DNA of 64,000 bases from Kaistella faecalis (lineage in GTDB: Bacteria > Bacteroidota > Bacteroidia > Flavobacteriales > Weeksellaceae): contig NZ_CP078067.1 of the NCBI RefSeq assembly GCF_019195395.1, forward strand, positions 124,001-188,000, written 5' to 3'. The stretch's first letter is position 1. Each line of letters begins with the position of its first letter. Shown here piece by piece: positions 44,706 through 52,385 of this stretch. The position numbers and the translations under genes were made by a program. The notes under the pieces are model-generated. The model saw nothing but the letters and a program-made list of their open reading frames with translations. It was not told where the DNA came from and did not search any database.

Positions 44706-46067
44706 TTAATGAGCTGCATTGATTTTTCTTTGCGAAAGACTCAAAAAACGGTAAACAAGCAAAACCGCGGAGACGGTGAGCCCCAGACCTAAGGCAATCC
44801 ACATTCCGAAAGCGCCCATTTTCATCGGAACACATAAAATATAACCTAAAGGAATTGCTATTAACCAATACGCAATGAAAGTAATAATAGAAGGAATCTT
44901 TACATCCTGAATTCCCCTTAAACTTCCGAGTGCCACGACCTGGATTCCGTCTGAAAGCTGAAACAGGGAAGCAATGATCAATAATTTTGCTGCTAACTGC
45001 ACCACATCGATATCTTCAGGTTTTGTAAAGAACGTAGGGAGTATATGTCTGCCGACAATGAAAAACACCCCGCATACAAACATAAAAATGAAGACAATCT
45101 TCAGATTATTAATGCCGACTTTCTTAAGCCCAACATAATCCCGCTCGCCAAGTTTGCGGCCAATAAGCACTGTGGAAGCAACACTAAATCCGATACAAAG
45201 ATTAAATGTAAATGAAGCCATTGATAATGCAATTTGGTGAGACGCAATGTCTTTTGCTGAAACCAGCCCACAGATAAAAGCCGCGCCCGCAAACGCAGTA
45301 ACTTCAAAAAACATCTGCAAAGCTGTAGGAAAACCAATTTTCAGCATTTTACTGAACATTTCTTTGGAAAATTCTGCAATCTTTAACGAAAACGCCTTGA
45401 TATACTGTCTGGTTTTTTCTTCTTTCAGCAAGACATAATAAAGAAAAATCATCATGAAAATTCTCGCGATTAAACTTGCTAATGCAGATCCCTGGACACC
45501 CATCGCCGGAAACCCAAACATCCCTTTAATGAAGACATAATTCAGAATAATATTAATGACATTGGCAATAATGGTGGCTTTGGTTACCCCGATGGTGTAA
45601 GATAAACCTTCAGAGACTTCGCGCAGCGTCTGAAACACCATGAACGGCAGAATACTTAAAGTCATGATGCTCAGAAATCCAATTGTATCGGGAATAATTT
45701 CTACCGGCTGATCCATATGATAGAGTAGCGGCATGGCGGCGAAAAGTAGAATCATCAGCAACAATCCAATTCCCAGGTTAATCACAAAACCATGTCTGAA
45801 AACTGAATTAATGACGCTGTGTTTTTCCTGCGAATGAGCCTCAGAAACTAGTGGCGGAATGGCAAACGAAAATCCAAGCGCAAATACAAAAATCGAAAAA
45901 AACACCGCATTTCCCAGTGATACCGAGGCTAGAGCCTGTGCTCCTAAAAGTTTTCCCACAATAATATTGTCGAACAAATTTACCGATACCTGACCAACCT
46001 GTGTGATCATAACGGGAAGCGCTAATGTAAGACACGCCTTCGTGTACTGCTTGTTGAGAAATGCCAT
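44706..46067 (-). CDS. MATE family multidrug/cation efflux transporter
   Basis: The 453-residue inner membrane protein has about twelve helices and MATE motifs: LTLALPVMITQVGQVSVNLFDNIIVGKLLGAQALASVSLG in the first two helices, and the second-half match GFPTALQMFFEVTAFAGAAFICGLVSAKDIASHQIAL. It should export cationic drugs by sodium or proton antiport. The start MAFLNKQYTK (46067) is preferred over the ATG-like upstream extension at 46085, because a -7 box overlaps that extension. Confidence 0.92.
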   Translation of the reverse strand: MAFLNKQYTKACLTLALPVMITQVGQVSVNLFDNIIVGKLLGAQALASVSLGNAVFFSIFVFALGFSFAIPPLVSEAHSQEKHSVINSVFRHGFVINLGIGLLLMILLFAAMPLLYHMDQPVEIIPDTIGFLSIMTLSILPFMVFQTLREVSEGLSYTIGVTKATIIANVINIILNYVFIKGMFGFPAMGVQGSALASLIARIFMMIFLYYVLLKEEKTRQYIKAFSLKIAEFSKEMFSKMLKIGFPTALQMFFEVTAFAGAAFICGLVSAKDIASHQIALSMASFTFNLCIGFSVASTVLIGRKLGERDYVGLKKVGINNLKIVFIFMFVCGVFFIVGRHILPTFFTKPEDIDVVQLAAKLLIIASLFQLSDGIQVVALGSLRGIQDVKIPSIITFIAYWLIAIPLGYILCVPMKMGAFGMWIALGLGLTVSAVLLVYRFLSLSQRKINAAH

Positions 46068-46082
46068 AAAAAAAATTTGCAG

Positions 46083-46090
46083 CAAAAATA
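46083..46090 (-). promoter_or_regulatory. -7 box (TATTTTTG) of the MATE gene
   Basis: Full match to TAnnTTTG on the minus strand, 15 bases before the ATG at 46067. It overlaps the longer candidate start at 46085 and so argues against it. Confidence 0.5.
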
Positions 46091-46125
46091 CTGCAAACTT
46101 TTTCTAGTTATTTATTTTAATGTAA

Positions 46126-47310
46126 TTATTTCCTTACGAAACTTGCAACATCATCTTCCGAGACCGGATTTGATCCTAAGATAATAAGCCGCTCGACGAC
46201 ATTACGTAACTCACGGATGTTCCCTGTCCAGCTGAAATTTTCAAGGGCGGAAATCGCTTTTTCGTCGAAAACCTTCTGAGCGGTGCCATGCTCTTCGGAA
46301 ATCGTTTTGGCAAAATGATCTACCAACAGACGTATGTCTTCTTTTCTTTCATCCAATGGCGGCACGTAGATTTCGATTACCGATAGCCTGTGATACAAAT
46401 CTTCCCGGAATTTCCCGGCTTCTATTTCCTGCTTCATGTTTTTATTGGTAGCTGCCAAAACACGAACATCAACTTTGATCTCTTTATCGCTTCCTACCGG
46501 AGAAACCTTGCTTTCCTGTAACGCCCGCAAAACTTTTGCCTGAGCAACGAGGGTCATGTCACCAATTTCATCAAGAAAAATAGTTCCGTTATTTGCCAGT
46601 TCAAATTTCCCCTGTTTATCTTTGATGGCGCCTGTAAAACTGCCTTTAACATGTCCAAAAAGCTCAGATTCGATAAGTTCTGATGGAATTGCAGCACAGT
46701 TAACTTCAATCATTGGTCCTTTGCTGCGTTCACTTTGCGCATGGATAGAGTGAGCCACCAATTCTTTTCCTGCCCCGTTTGGTCCAGTAATTAAAACTCT
46801 GGCATCAGAACTAGCCACTTTTTCAATCATGTCCTGAATTTTCTTCAGGGCAGCGGACTGACCAATCATCTGATATTTCTTGTTTACTTTTTTCTTTAAT
46901 GTCGTATTTTCTACTTTCAGAACCTGATTAGTTCTGGTAAGATTTCTTTTGTCTAAAGCGTTTTTAACACTGGTAATAAGACGGTTGATATCAATGGGTT
47001 TCGAAATGAAATCATATGCACCTTCTTTCAGGCAATCTACAGCAGTATCGATATCTGCATGCCCGGAAATCATCACGAATGTGGTATCTGGTTTTAGTTG
47101 TAAAGATTGTTTAAGTAACTCAGTGCCTGAAAGTTTAGGCATTTTGATATCGGAAACGACCAAGGCGAAATCATCTTTCTCAATATGCTTAAAGCCTTCG
47201 AGACCGTCTTCTGCGATTACAAATTCGTAATCCGGCAACTCGTCTGAAAGAATACTTTGAAGTACGCCCGAAATGGCTTTTTCATCTTCAACAATTAAGA
47301 TTTTTTGCAT
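46126..47310 (-). CDS. Sigma-54-type response regulator without a DNA-binding domain
   Basis: The 394-residue protein has a receiver domain (about 1-118, phospho-acceptor Asp54 in VVSDIKMP, Lys104 in FISKP) and an AAA+ sigma-54 activator core (about 145-380). The Walker A is GPNGAGKE (176-183), the sigma-contact loop is GSFTGA (223-228, usually GAFTGA), and the arginine-finger region is FREDLYHRLSVIEIYVPPL. The chain stops at SEDDVASFVRK, right after the AAA+ C-terminal helices, with no Fis-type helix-turn-helix. It would activate RpoN polymerase from solution. No cognate kinase lies next to it. Confidence 0.9.
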   Translation of the reverse strand: MQKILIVEDEKAISGVLQSILSDELPDYEFVIAEDGLEGFKHIEKDDFALVVSDIKMPKLSGTELLKQSLQLKPDTTFVMISGHADIDTAVDCLKEGAYDFISKPIDINRLITSVKNALDKRNLTRTNQVLKVENTTLKKKVNKKYQMIGQSAALKKIQDMIEKVASSDARVLITGPNGAGKELVAHSIHAQSERSKGPMIEVNCAAIPSELIESELFGHVKGSFTGAIKDKQGKFELANNGTIFLDEIGDMTLVAQAKVLRALQESKVSPVGSDKEIKVDVRVLAATNKNMKQEIEAGKFREDLYHRLSVIEIYVPPLDERKEDIRLLVDHFAKTISEEHGTAQKVFDEKAISALENFSWTGNIRELRNVVERLIILGSNPVSEDDVASFVRK

Positions 47311-47388
47311 TAATAAAAATTTATGGATTTAATAAAAATTCAGTTTAAAATTTGCATATTATTCAGCAATAATCGTACCTAAAACCAA

Positions 47389-48057
47389 TTATAGGTCATA
47401 TTGTCGGTTTCCGAAAATTGCAGATCCAATCCTTACGGAATTAGCTCCACAGGAAATAGCAACAGGATAGTCGTCACTCATACCCATCGACAAAAGTTTC
47501 AATGGTTTCTGTAAGGAGAGTTTGTCGAAGATTTGTTTTAGAAGAGTAAATTCTTTCTTCACCTGGTTTTTATCATCCGTAAAGGTGGCCATGCCCATTA
47601 AACCGTTAATTTCTATATGGGGAAACTTTCCATTCAGCCACTCCTGAAAAAGTTCTTTTGCTTCGTGTATTTCCAAACCGAATTTAGATTCCTCTTCAGC
47701 AATTTTTACCTGAAGCAAAATTTTTATTTTTCTTTGGTTTTTTGCGGCCTGTTTATCGATTTCCTCTAAAAGTTTCGAAGAATCTACACTCTGAATCGTA
47801 TCGATAAAAGGTGCGATATATTTTACTTTATTGGTTTGGAGATGTCCAATCAGGTGCCACTCGATATCTTTTGGTAGAAGAGATTGCTTTTCACAGAGTT
47901 CCTGTACTTTATTTTCGCCGAATACCCTTTGCCCTAAATTATACACTGTAAGAACTGCCTCTACAGGATGTGTTTTCGAAACTGCAACAAGTTGGACCTC
48001 TTCAGGTAAATTCTTCTTTATTTCTTGATAATTATGAGCAATATTTTTGGAAAACAT
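47389..48057 (-). CDS. YggS family PLP homeostasis protein
   Basis: The 222-residue cytosolic protein has PLP lysine Lys28 in VQLVAVSKTHP, GENKVQEL (about 49-56), EWHLIGHLQTNKVKYI, and the C-terminal LSMGMSDDYPVAISCGANSVRIGSAIFG signature. Family members bind PLP without a known reaction and buffer vitamin B6 and amino-acid pools. Its promoter overlaps that of the divergent lipoprotein gene. Confidence 0.93.
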   Translation of the reverse strand: MFSKNIAHNYQEIKKNLPEEVQLVAVSKTHPVEAVLTVYNLGQRVFGENKVQELCEKQSLLPKDIEWHLIGHLQTNKVKYIAPFIDTIQSVDSSKLLEEIDKQAAKNQRKIKILLQVKIAEEESKFGLEIHEAKELFQEWLNGKFPHIEINGLMGMATFTDDKNQVKKEFTLLKQIFDKLSLQKPLKLLSMGMSDDYPVAISCGANSVRIGSAIFGNRQYDL

Positions 48058-48110
48058 ATAAAATTTTGTGGTATCAGTAAAAAAAGGGTGTTTTTACTAT
48101 AATTTGTAAT

Positions 48111-48118
48111 CAAATATA
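48111..48118 (-). promoter_or_regulatory. -7 box (TATATTTG) of the yggS-like gene
   Basis: Full match to TAnnTTTG on the minus strand; leader near 50 bases. Only 3 bases separate it from the opposing -7 box at 48122-48129, so the two promoters occupy the same DNA. Confidence 0.5.
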
Positions 48119-48121
48119 AAC

Positions 48122-48129
48122 TATTTTTG
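48122..48129 (+). promoter_or_regulatory. -7 box (TATTTTTG) of the lipoprotein-7TM-kinase-regulator unit
   Basis: Full match to TAnnTTTG, 15 bases before the ATG at 48145. A TTTG at 48103-48106 is only 15 bases upstream, short of the ideal 19-21. Confidence 0.5.
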
Positions 48130-48144
48130 GTTAAAATAAAAACT

Positions 48145-48705
48145 ATGAGAATAAAAATCTACTCAACAAGAGCAATACTCTTGTTATTAACTGCGGTTGT
48201 TTTATCTGGCTGCACACAGGAAAACAAACAAATGCAATCCGCTGAAACTGAAAAAAAACCTGAACAATCATCAGTAAACGACAGTTACCAGAAAAAACTG
48301 ATTGATGGAAACCTAATGTCGGAATTAGATTCGGTTTACTCGGCAACCAATTACAAATATATCAACGAAAAGAGAGAAAAAGGCAAACCAGATTCAAGAG
48401 AATTTTGGTACACCATTGATGAACTTGAAGGTTATATCGCATTTGCCAAGAAAGAGGCAGAAAGCAAAGGAGAAAAAGTAACAGGTCTTAAAATAAAACT
48501 AGGACAGTATCCGGCTAAAGGACCTTTCGATTCAAGATTGGATGCCAAACTTTATGGTTACCAAACAGTGTATTTGATTCCCACTGTTATATCAGATAAA
48601 GATGACGCGCAAGCTAAATCTGAAGACCAGAATTCTTCTGTAAAAGGTGCAGAGATTCAGGGAGTGCCGGGAATGGATCTTTCTTCGGCTAATCCGCCTT
48701 ACTAG
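48145..48705 (+). CDS. Lipoprotein at the head of a two-component signalling unit
   Basis: The ATG at 48145 is chosen over an in-frame TTG at 48127 that lies in the -7 box. The 186-residue product has the lipobox VVLSGC (Cys23). It is polar, with a central domain carrying REFWYTIDELEGYIAFAKKEAESKG and VTGLKIKLGQYP. I have no secure family name for it. It is 8 bases ahead of a seven-helix protein, then a histidine kinase and regulator. It may be the sensed or sensing envelope component, or simply a gene placed under the same promoter. Confidence 0.75.
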   Translation: MRIKIYSTRAILLLLTAVVLSGCTQENKQMQSAETEKKPEQSSVNDSYQKKLIDGNLMSELDSVYSATNYKYINEKREKGKPDSREFWYTIDELEGYIAFAKKEAESKGEKVTGLKIKLGQYPAKGPFDSRLDAKLYGYQTVYLIPTVISDKDDAQAKSEDQNSSVKGAEIQGVPGMDLSSANPPY

Positions 48706-48713
48706 TATTTGCT

Positions 48714-49388
48714 ATGGAAATTAACAGATTATATTTAACAAGTGTCTTGCTTGTTGTTTATCTATTGATCATCAGTCTATTAATATTAAAACGGAAGAAA
48801 TTAGGACCACATATCGGGTATTTTATCGCATCGATGATTGTGGTACTTCTCGCTGAAATGTTTTCTACAATCGGAAAAGTGCTTTATGGTGACCAATATA
48901 ATTCCACGCCATTTATGGCTGGGGGAGTTATCATTTGTTTCTTCAGCATCGTTTTGATTTACTTCTATAAAATATTGAATACCAAACGTTTGAAAAAAAT
49001 TCAGTTGGGCATTATTTGTCTAAATTCCGTGAATATTGCTCTTTCGATAATTTTCATGAGTGATTTTTTTGTCTATCTTCCTTATTTAACATATTTCCTC
49101 ACCATCATACTTTTACTTTTTTCGATTACCTTATTTTTCTTTGAAACCTTCAATTCAGAAAAAATATTTAACATTACTTCATATTACCCTTTTTGGATCG
49201 CAATCAGTCTAATTGTACTTTATTTGGGTCTTTTGCCCCTGATAATTATCAGTAAAAATGCAATTCAACTGTCAATTTCTAAAGATATTTTTCTCATCTT
49301 ACTTTATTCTGTTAACTTTACAGGATACGCAATTATGCTCACCGGCATATTCTTTAGTAAAAAAGAAAACTTAATTATGGAAAATTGA
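48714..49388 (+). CDS. Seven-helix integral membrane protein, unknown function
   Basis: The 224-residue protein is almost all hydrophobic, with about seven helices. The first is at about 6-25, then 33-53, 64-84, 93-113, 115-138, 151-173 and 183-217 in approximate blocks, with short loops. No catalytic motif is visible. Its stop overlaps the start of the histidine kinase gene (TTGA), so it is probably translationally coupled and could act as the membrane sensor for a kinase that has only one helix of its own. The layout resembles 7TM sensor modules; the role is inferred. Confidence 0.72.
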   Translation: MEINRLYLTSVLLVVYLLIISLLILKRKKLGPHIGYFIASMIVVLLAEMFSTIGKVLYGDQYNSTPFMAGGVIICFFSIVLIYFYKILNTKRLKKIQLGIICLNSVNIALSIIFMSDFFVYLPYLTYFLTIILLLFSITLFFFETFNSEKIFNITSYYPFWIAISLIVLYLGLLPLIIISKNAIQLSISKDIFLILLYSVNFTGYAIMLTGIFFSKKENLIMEN

Positions 49389-50155
49389 AAGCCAATGAGG
49401 TCGACATACTGGTGATAATATCAACCATCATTATACTCTTTGTGATTTTAATGATGGTTTTGGTGTATATTTTCTATGTCAGAAAAAAAGGTGAACTTCT
49501 TCTTTTGCAAAAAGAGAAAGAAATGAATTTTCAGCAGGAACTTACGCTCGCCCAGATAGAAATGCGTGAAGTCACGCTAACTTACATAGGTCAGGAACTG
49601 CACGACGATATTGGTCAGAAACTATCGGTCGCAAAACTTATGATTAACCAGGTGATCGCACAGTGTGAGGAAAGTGCCAAATCAAATCTGAATGAGATTA
49701 ACGAATTATTGGGGGAAACCATTCAGGATCTCCGGAATATGTCTAAGACCTTTATCACTGATCAGGTAGAACATTTTGGGCTTATTGATTCGCTGGAGAT
49801 TGAGATGAACCGGATTTCACGCCTAAAACTCATAGATATTGAATTTAGAAGCAATAAACACGATATAGAAATTAACCCGAAGGATGGAGTAATCATCTTC
49901 CGGATCATTCAGGAGAGCGTCAATAATACACTGAAACACTCTAAAGCAAAAAATTTAAATATTCAGGTTGAGGATGCACCCAGAATACTTACCATTACAA
50001 TTACTGACAACGGAATTGGAATCGATGAACAGAGCGGACACGGCTCGGGCCTCAGTAATATGAAAAAACGGGCACTGATGATGAATGCCGACTTACAGAT
50101 TAGCAGTGAGAAAAATGTAGGCACCGTGTTGAAACTTATATATCCAAAAAAATAA
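49385..50155 (+). CDS. Sensor histidine kinase (NarX/DesK-type, HisKA_3)
   Basis: The 256-residue protein starts with TTG overlapping the previous stop (TTGA). It has one helix (about 8-32), a short coiled linker, and the HisKA_3 dimerisation segment with the phospho-histidine His73 in QELHDDIGQKLS. The HATPase domain shows the N-box IIQESVNNTLKHSKA, the G1 box ITDNGIGID and the G2 box HGSGLSNMKKRA. There is no extracellular sensing domain, so the signal must come through a partner, most likely the 7TM protein upstream. It is 4 bases from its response regulator. Confidence 0.9.
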   Translation: MKANEVDILVIISTIIILFVILMMVLVYIFYVRKKGELLLLQKEKEMNFQQELTLAQIEMREVTLTYIGQELHDDIGQKLSVAKLMINQVIAQCEESAKSNLNEINELLGETIQDLRNMSKTFITDQVEHFGLIDSLEIEMNRISRLKLIDIEFRSNKHDIEINPKDGVIIFRIIQESVNNTLKHSKAKNLNIQVEDAPRILTITITDNGIGIDEQSGHGSGLSNMKKRALMMNADLQISSEKNVGTVLKLIYPKK

Positions 50156-50159
50156 GACA

Positions 50160-50804
50160 ATGGAAACAGTAAAAGTTGCAATTGTTGATGATCACAAACT
50201 GGTATCTAAGGCATTGGAAAATATGATTTCCCTTAATCCCAAGTTCCAGGTTATAATGAATTGTTTTAACGGTCAGGATTTTATTGACGAGCTTCAAAAA
50301 ACCAAAAATTTTCCGGATGTAGTTTTAATGGATATCAATATGCCCATTAAAAACGGCATCGAGACAACTGCCGAAATTTCTAAGAAATTCCCGAATCTAA
50401 AGATAATCGCCCTTACAATGGAAGATAACGAAGGGACAATCATTAAGATGCTGAAAGCTGGGGCTAAAGGTTATCTCCTTAAAGATATGTCACCCGACAT
50501 TTTATTCAATGCTATAAATATCGTACATGAAAAAGGAATATTTTATACCGACTTGGTAACGCAAAGTCTGCTTAAGATCAAAACCGAACAGAAGTTTATG
50601 AACGATCTGAACGAAGGATTAAAAGACCGGGAACTGGAATTCGTAAAATTAGCCTGTTCTGAACTTACTTACCGCGAAATCGCCGACCAAATGTGCGTGA
50701 GTCCCCGAACAATCGACGGATACAGAGACTCTATCTTTTTGAAACTCAATGTAAAAACCCGTGTCGGAATTGTTTTATTTGCAATAAAACACAATTTATA
50801 TTAA
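50160..50804 (+). CDS. LuxR/NarL family response regulator
   Basis: The 214-residue protein has a receiver domain with phospho-Asp58 (VVLMDINMP) and the Lys in KGYLLKDMSP (about 106). A C-terminal LuxR helix-turn-helix follows (LKDRELEFVKLACSELTYREIADQMCVSPRTIDGYRDSIFLKLNVKTRVGIVLFAIK, about 152-211). It is the partner of the adjacent HisKA_3 kinase. Target promoters are not known. It closes the four-gene unit. Confidence 0.92.
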   Translation: METVKVAIVDDHKLVSKALENMISLNPKFQVIMNCFNGQDFIDELQKTKNFPDVVLMDINMPIKNGIETTAEISKKFPNLKIIALTMEDNEGTIIKMLKAGAKGYLLKDMSPDILFNAINIVHEKGIFYTDLVTQSLLKIKTEQKFMNDLNEGLKDRELEFVKLACSELTYREIADQMCVSPRTIDGYRDSIFLKLNVKTRVGIVLFAIKHNLY

Positions 50805-50844
50805 AAAAGGGTGTTTTCACGGTTTTTCTAGACAATATTAATAG

Positions 50845-50852
50845 TACTTTTG
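50845..50852 (+). promoter_or_regulatory. Isolated -7 box (TACTTTTG) after the response regulator gene
   Basis: Full match to TAnnTTTG with no annotated gene downstream on this strand. A strong terminator follows at 50888-50917. Confidence 0.35.
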
Positions 50853-50856
50853 ACCT

Positions 50857-50917
50857 ATCAAATACAACACAAATAATGAAAAAGAAGAGAACCGGTTTTT
50901 AATCGGTTCTTTTTTTA
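50857..50917 (+). ncRNA. Possible short transcript (promoter box to terminator), weak candidate
   Basis: From the predicted start to the terminator gives about 60 bases. It contains an 8-codon open frame (50876-50902, MKKKRTGF) that runs into the hairpin. It could be an sRNA, a leader-peptide-like element, or just the 3' end of the response regulator transcript. Weak evidence. Confidence 0.2.
50888..50917 (+). terminator. Terminator after the kinase-regulator unit
   Basis: Stem AGAACCG/CGGTTCT with a 9-base loop and T7 following. Confidence 0.75.
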
Positions 50918-50994
50918 TTTCTAATACCAACTTTAGAAGCAGTAATATTGATAACCATAATCAGCATTTCCTTAATTTTTTGATTATGAATATT

Positions 50995-51681
50995 TTACCG
51001 ATTCATTATTAGAATCTCTTTAAGTTTTTTCATTCCTTGCGTGGCAGACATCTTTAAAAAATTTGCATCGTCCGCAAAACTGTTCTTTAGATTTGGATCG
51101 ATTGCATAAACTTTACAGTGGGAAGGAATATAGTCAATAAGAGCGGCTGCGGGATAAACTTGCATTGATGTTCCGATAACCAACAAAAGTTCTGCCTGCC
51201 TTGCAATTGAGATTGCCATATCCATTTCCGGGACCATTTCACCGAACCACACAATATGTGGCCGAAGCTGTACACCATTTTCATCCAAGTCTCCCAGATT
51301 CAGATCTTTTTCCCAGAAAAACATTTCTGTATCAGAGTCAATAGGTCTGGCCTTTTTCAGTTCCCCATGTAGGTGAGTAACTTTGGTAGAGCCGGCTCTC
51401 TCATGAAGGTCATCAACATTCTGCGTGATAATATGGACCTCAAATAAATCTTCAAGTTCCGCTAAGATAAAGTGGGCTTCGTTGGGTTCAACTTCAAGAA
51501 GTTGTTTTCTCCTAGCATTATAGAAATCTAAAACCAATTTCGGATTGCGCTTAAATCCCTCAGGACTCGCCACGTCTTCAATTCGGTGATTTTCCCACAA
51601 TCCGTTAGAATCCCGGAACGTTTGAACTCCACTTTCCGCTGAAATACCGGCGCCAGAAAAGACGACAAGCTTCTTCTTCAT
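50995..51681 (-). CDS. Sir2 family NAD-dependent deacylase lacking zinc cysteines
   Basis: The 228-residue cytosolic protein removes acyl groups from lysines using NAD. Seen are the NAD-binding GAGISAESGVQTFR (10-23), TQNVDDLHERAG (86-97), catalytic His105 in THLHGE, and GTSMQVYPAAAL. The Tyr54-x-x-Arg57 pair (FYNARR) is the motif that in SIRT5 and CobB selects succinyl or malonyl lysine. The four zinc-binding cysteines between His105 and the second Rossmann half are absent: the protein has only one Cys. This zinc-less form is known in Bacteroidota. Confidence 0.9.
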   Translation of the reverse strand: MKKKLVVFSGAGISAESGVQTFRDSNGLWENHRIEDVASPEGFKRNPKLVLDFYNARRKQLLEVEPNEAHFILAELEDLFEVHIITQNVDDLHERAGSTKVTHLHGELKKARPIDSDTEMFFWEKDLNLGDLDENGVQLRPHIVWFGEMVPEMDMAISIARQAELLLVIGTSMQVYPAAALIDYIPSHCKVYAIDPNLKNSFADDANFLKMSATQGMKKLKEILIMNR

Positions 51682-51758
51682 GATTTTTTTCTAAAATTAA
51701 GTATTTTTATATAATGTTTATGATGTGAACTATACCGGCAATACTTATAATGTTTAGC

Positions 51759-51766
51759 TAAATTTG
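51759..51766 (+). promoter_or_regulatory. -7 box (TAAATTTG) of the GNAT gene
   Basis: Full match to TAnnTTTG, 33 bases before the ATG. Confidence 0.4.
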
Positions 51767-51799
51767 TAAGAATTAAGCAATCCCAAGCGTATAAAAAAC

Positions 51800-52306
51800 A
51801 TGAATTACATAGTAAGAAAAGCTAAAATAGCGGACACAGCAAACATCTGGAAAATTTTACAGCAGGCTATTCAGCGCCGAAAAAATGACGGAAGTAACCA
51901 GTGGCAGGATGGCTATCCTAATATCGAAACTGTTGAAACCGACATTCAAAAAGGCTTTGGTTATGTTTTAGAAATCCACGGTCAGATTGCCGCATATGCA
52001 GCGATTATTTTCGATATTGAGCATGCTTATGAAATCATTGAAGGCAATTGGTTAAGCTCCGGAGAATATGTTGTAATCCATAGGGTGGCAGTTTCCGACG
52101 AATTTGCAGGAAAAGGAATAGCCACAAAATTTTTTAAAAATATTGAAGAGCTTGCAAAATCAGAATCAGTTTTCAGTATAAAAGTCGATACTAATTTCGA
52201 CAATCTGCCGATGTTGAGCATCTTAGACAAATTGGGATATACGTATTGTGGTGAAGTTTATTTCCGGGGCGCTGCGAGAAAGGCGTTCGAGAAAATTCTG
52301 AGTTAA
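51800..52306 (+). CDS. GNAT family N-acetyltransferase
   Basis: The 168-residue protein has the GNAT fold: an N-terminal segment (YIVRKAKIADTANIWKILQQA), and the acetyl-CoA loop VIHRVAVSDEFAGKGIATKFFKNIEELA (about 93-120). The C-terminus has DTNFDNLPMLSILDKLGYTYCGEVYF. The substrate, possibly an amine or a protein N-terminus, is not evident. It is a single-gene unit between the divergent sirtuin and gpmI. Confidence 0.88.
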   Translation: MNYIVRKAKIADTANIWKILQQAIQRRKNDGSNQWQDGYPNIETVETDIQKGFGYVLEIHGQIAAYAAIIFDIEHAYEIIEGNWLSSGEYVVIHRVAVSDEFAGKGIATKFFKNIEELAKSESVFSIKVDTNFDNLPMLSILDKLGYTYCGEVYFRGAARKAFEKILS

Positions 52307-52357
52307 CCACTTCGTAAACTATAGCGGCTATTAAACGGTTTATTGCCCGCAATTCCT

Positions 52358-52365
52358 TAAATTTG
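52358..52365 (+). promoter_or_regulatory. -7 box (TAAATTTG) of gpmI
   Basis: Full match to TAnnTTTG, 20 bases before the gpmI ATG. Confidence 0.45.
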
Positions 52366-52385
52366 TATCACAAAATATATTCAAA

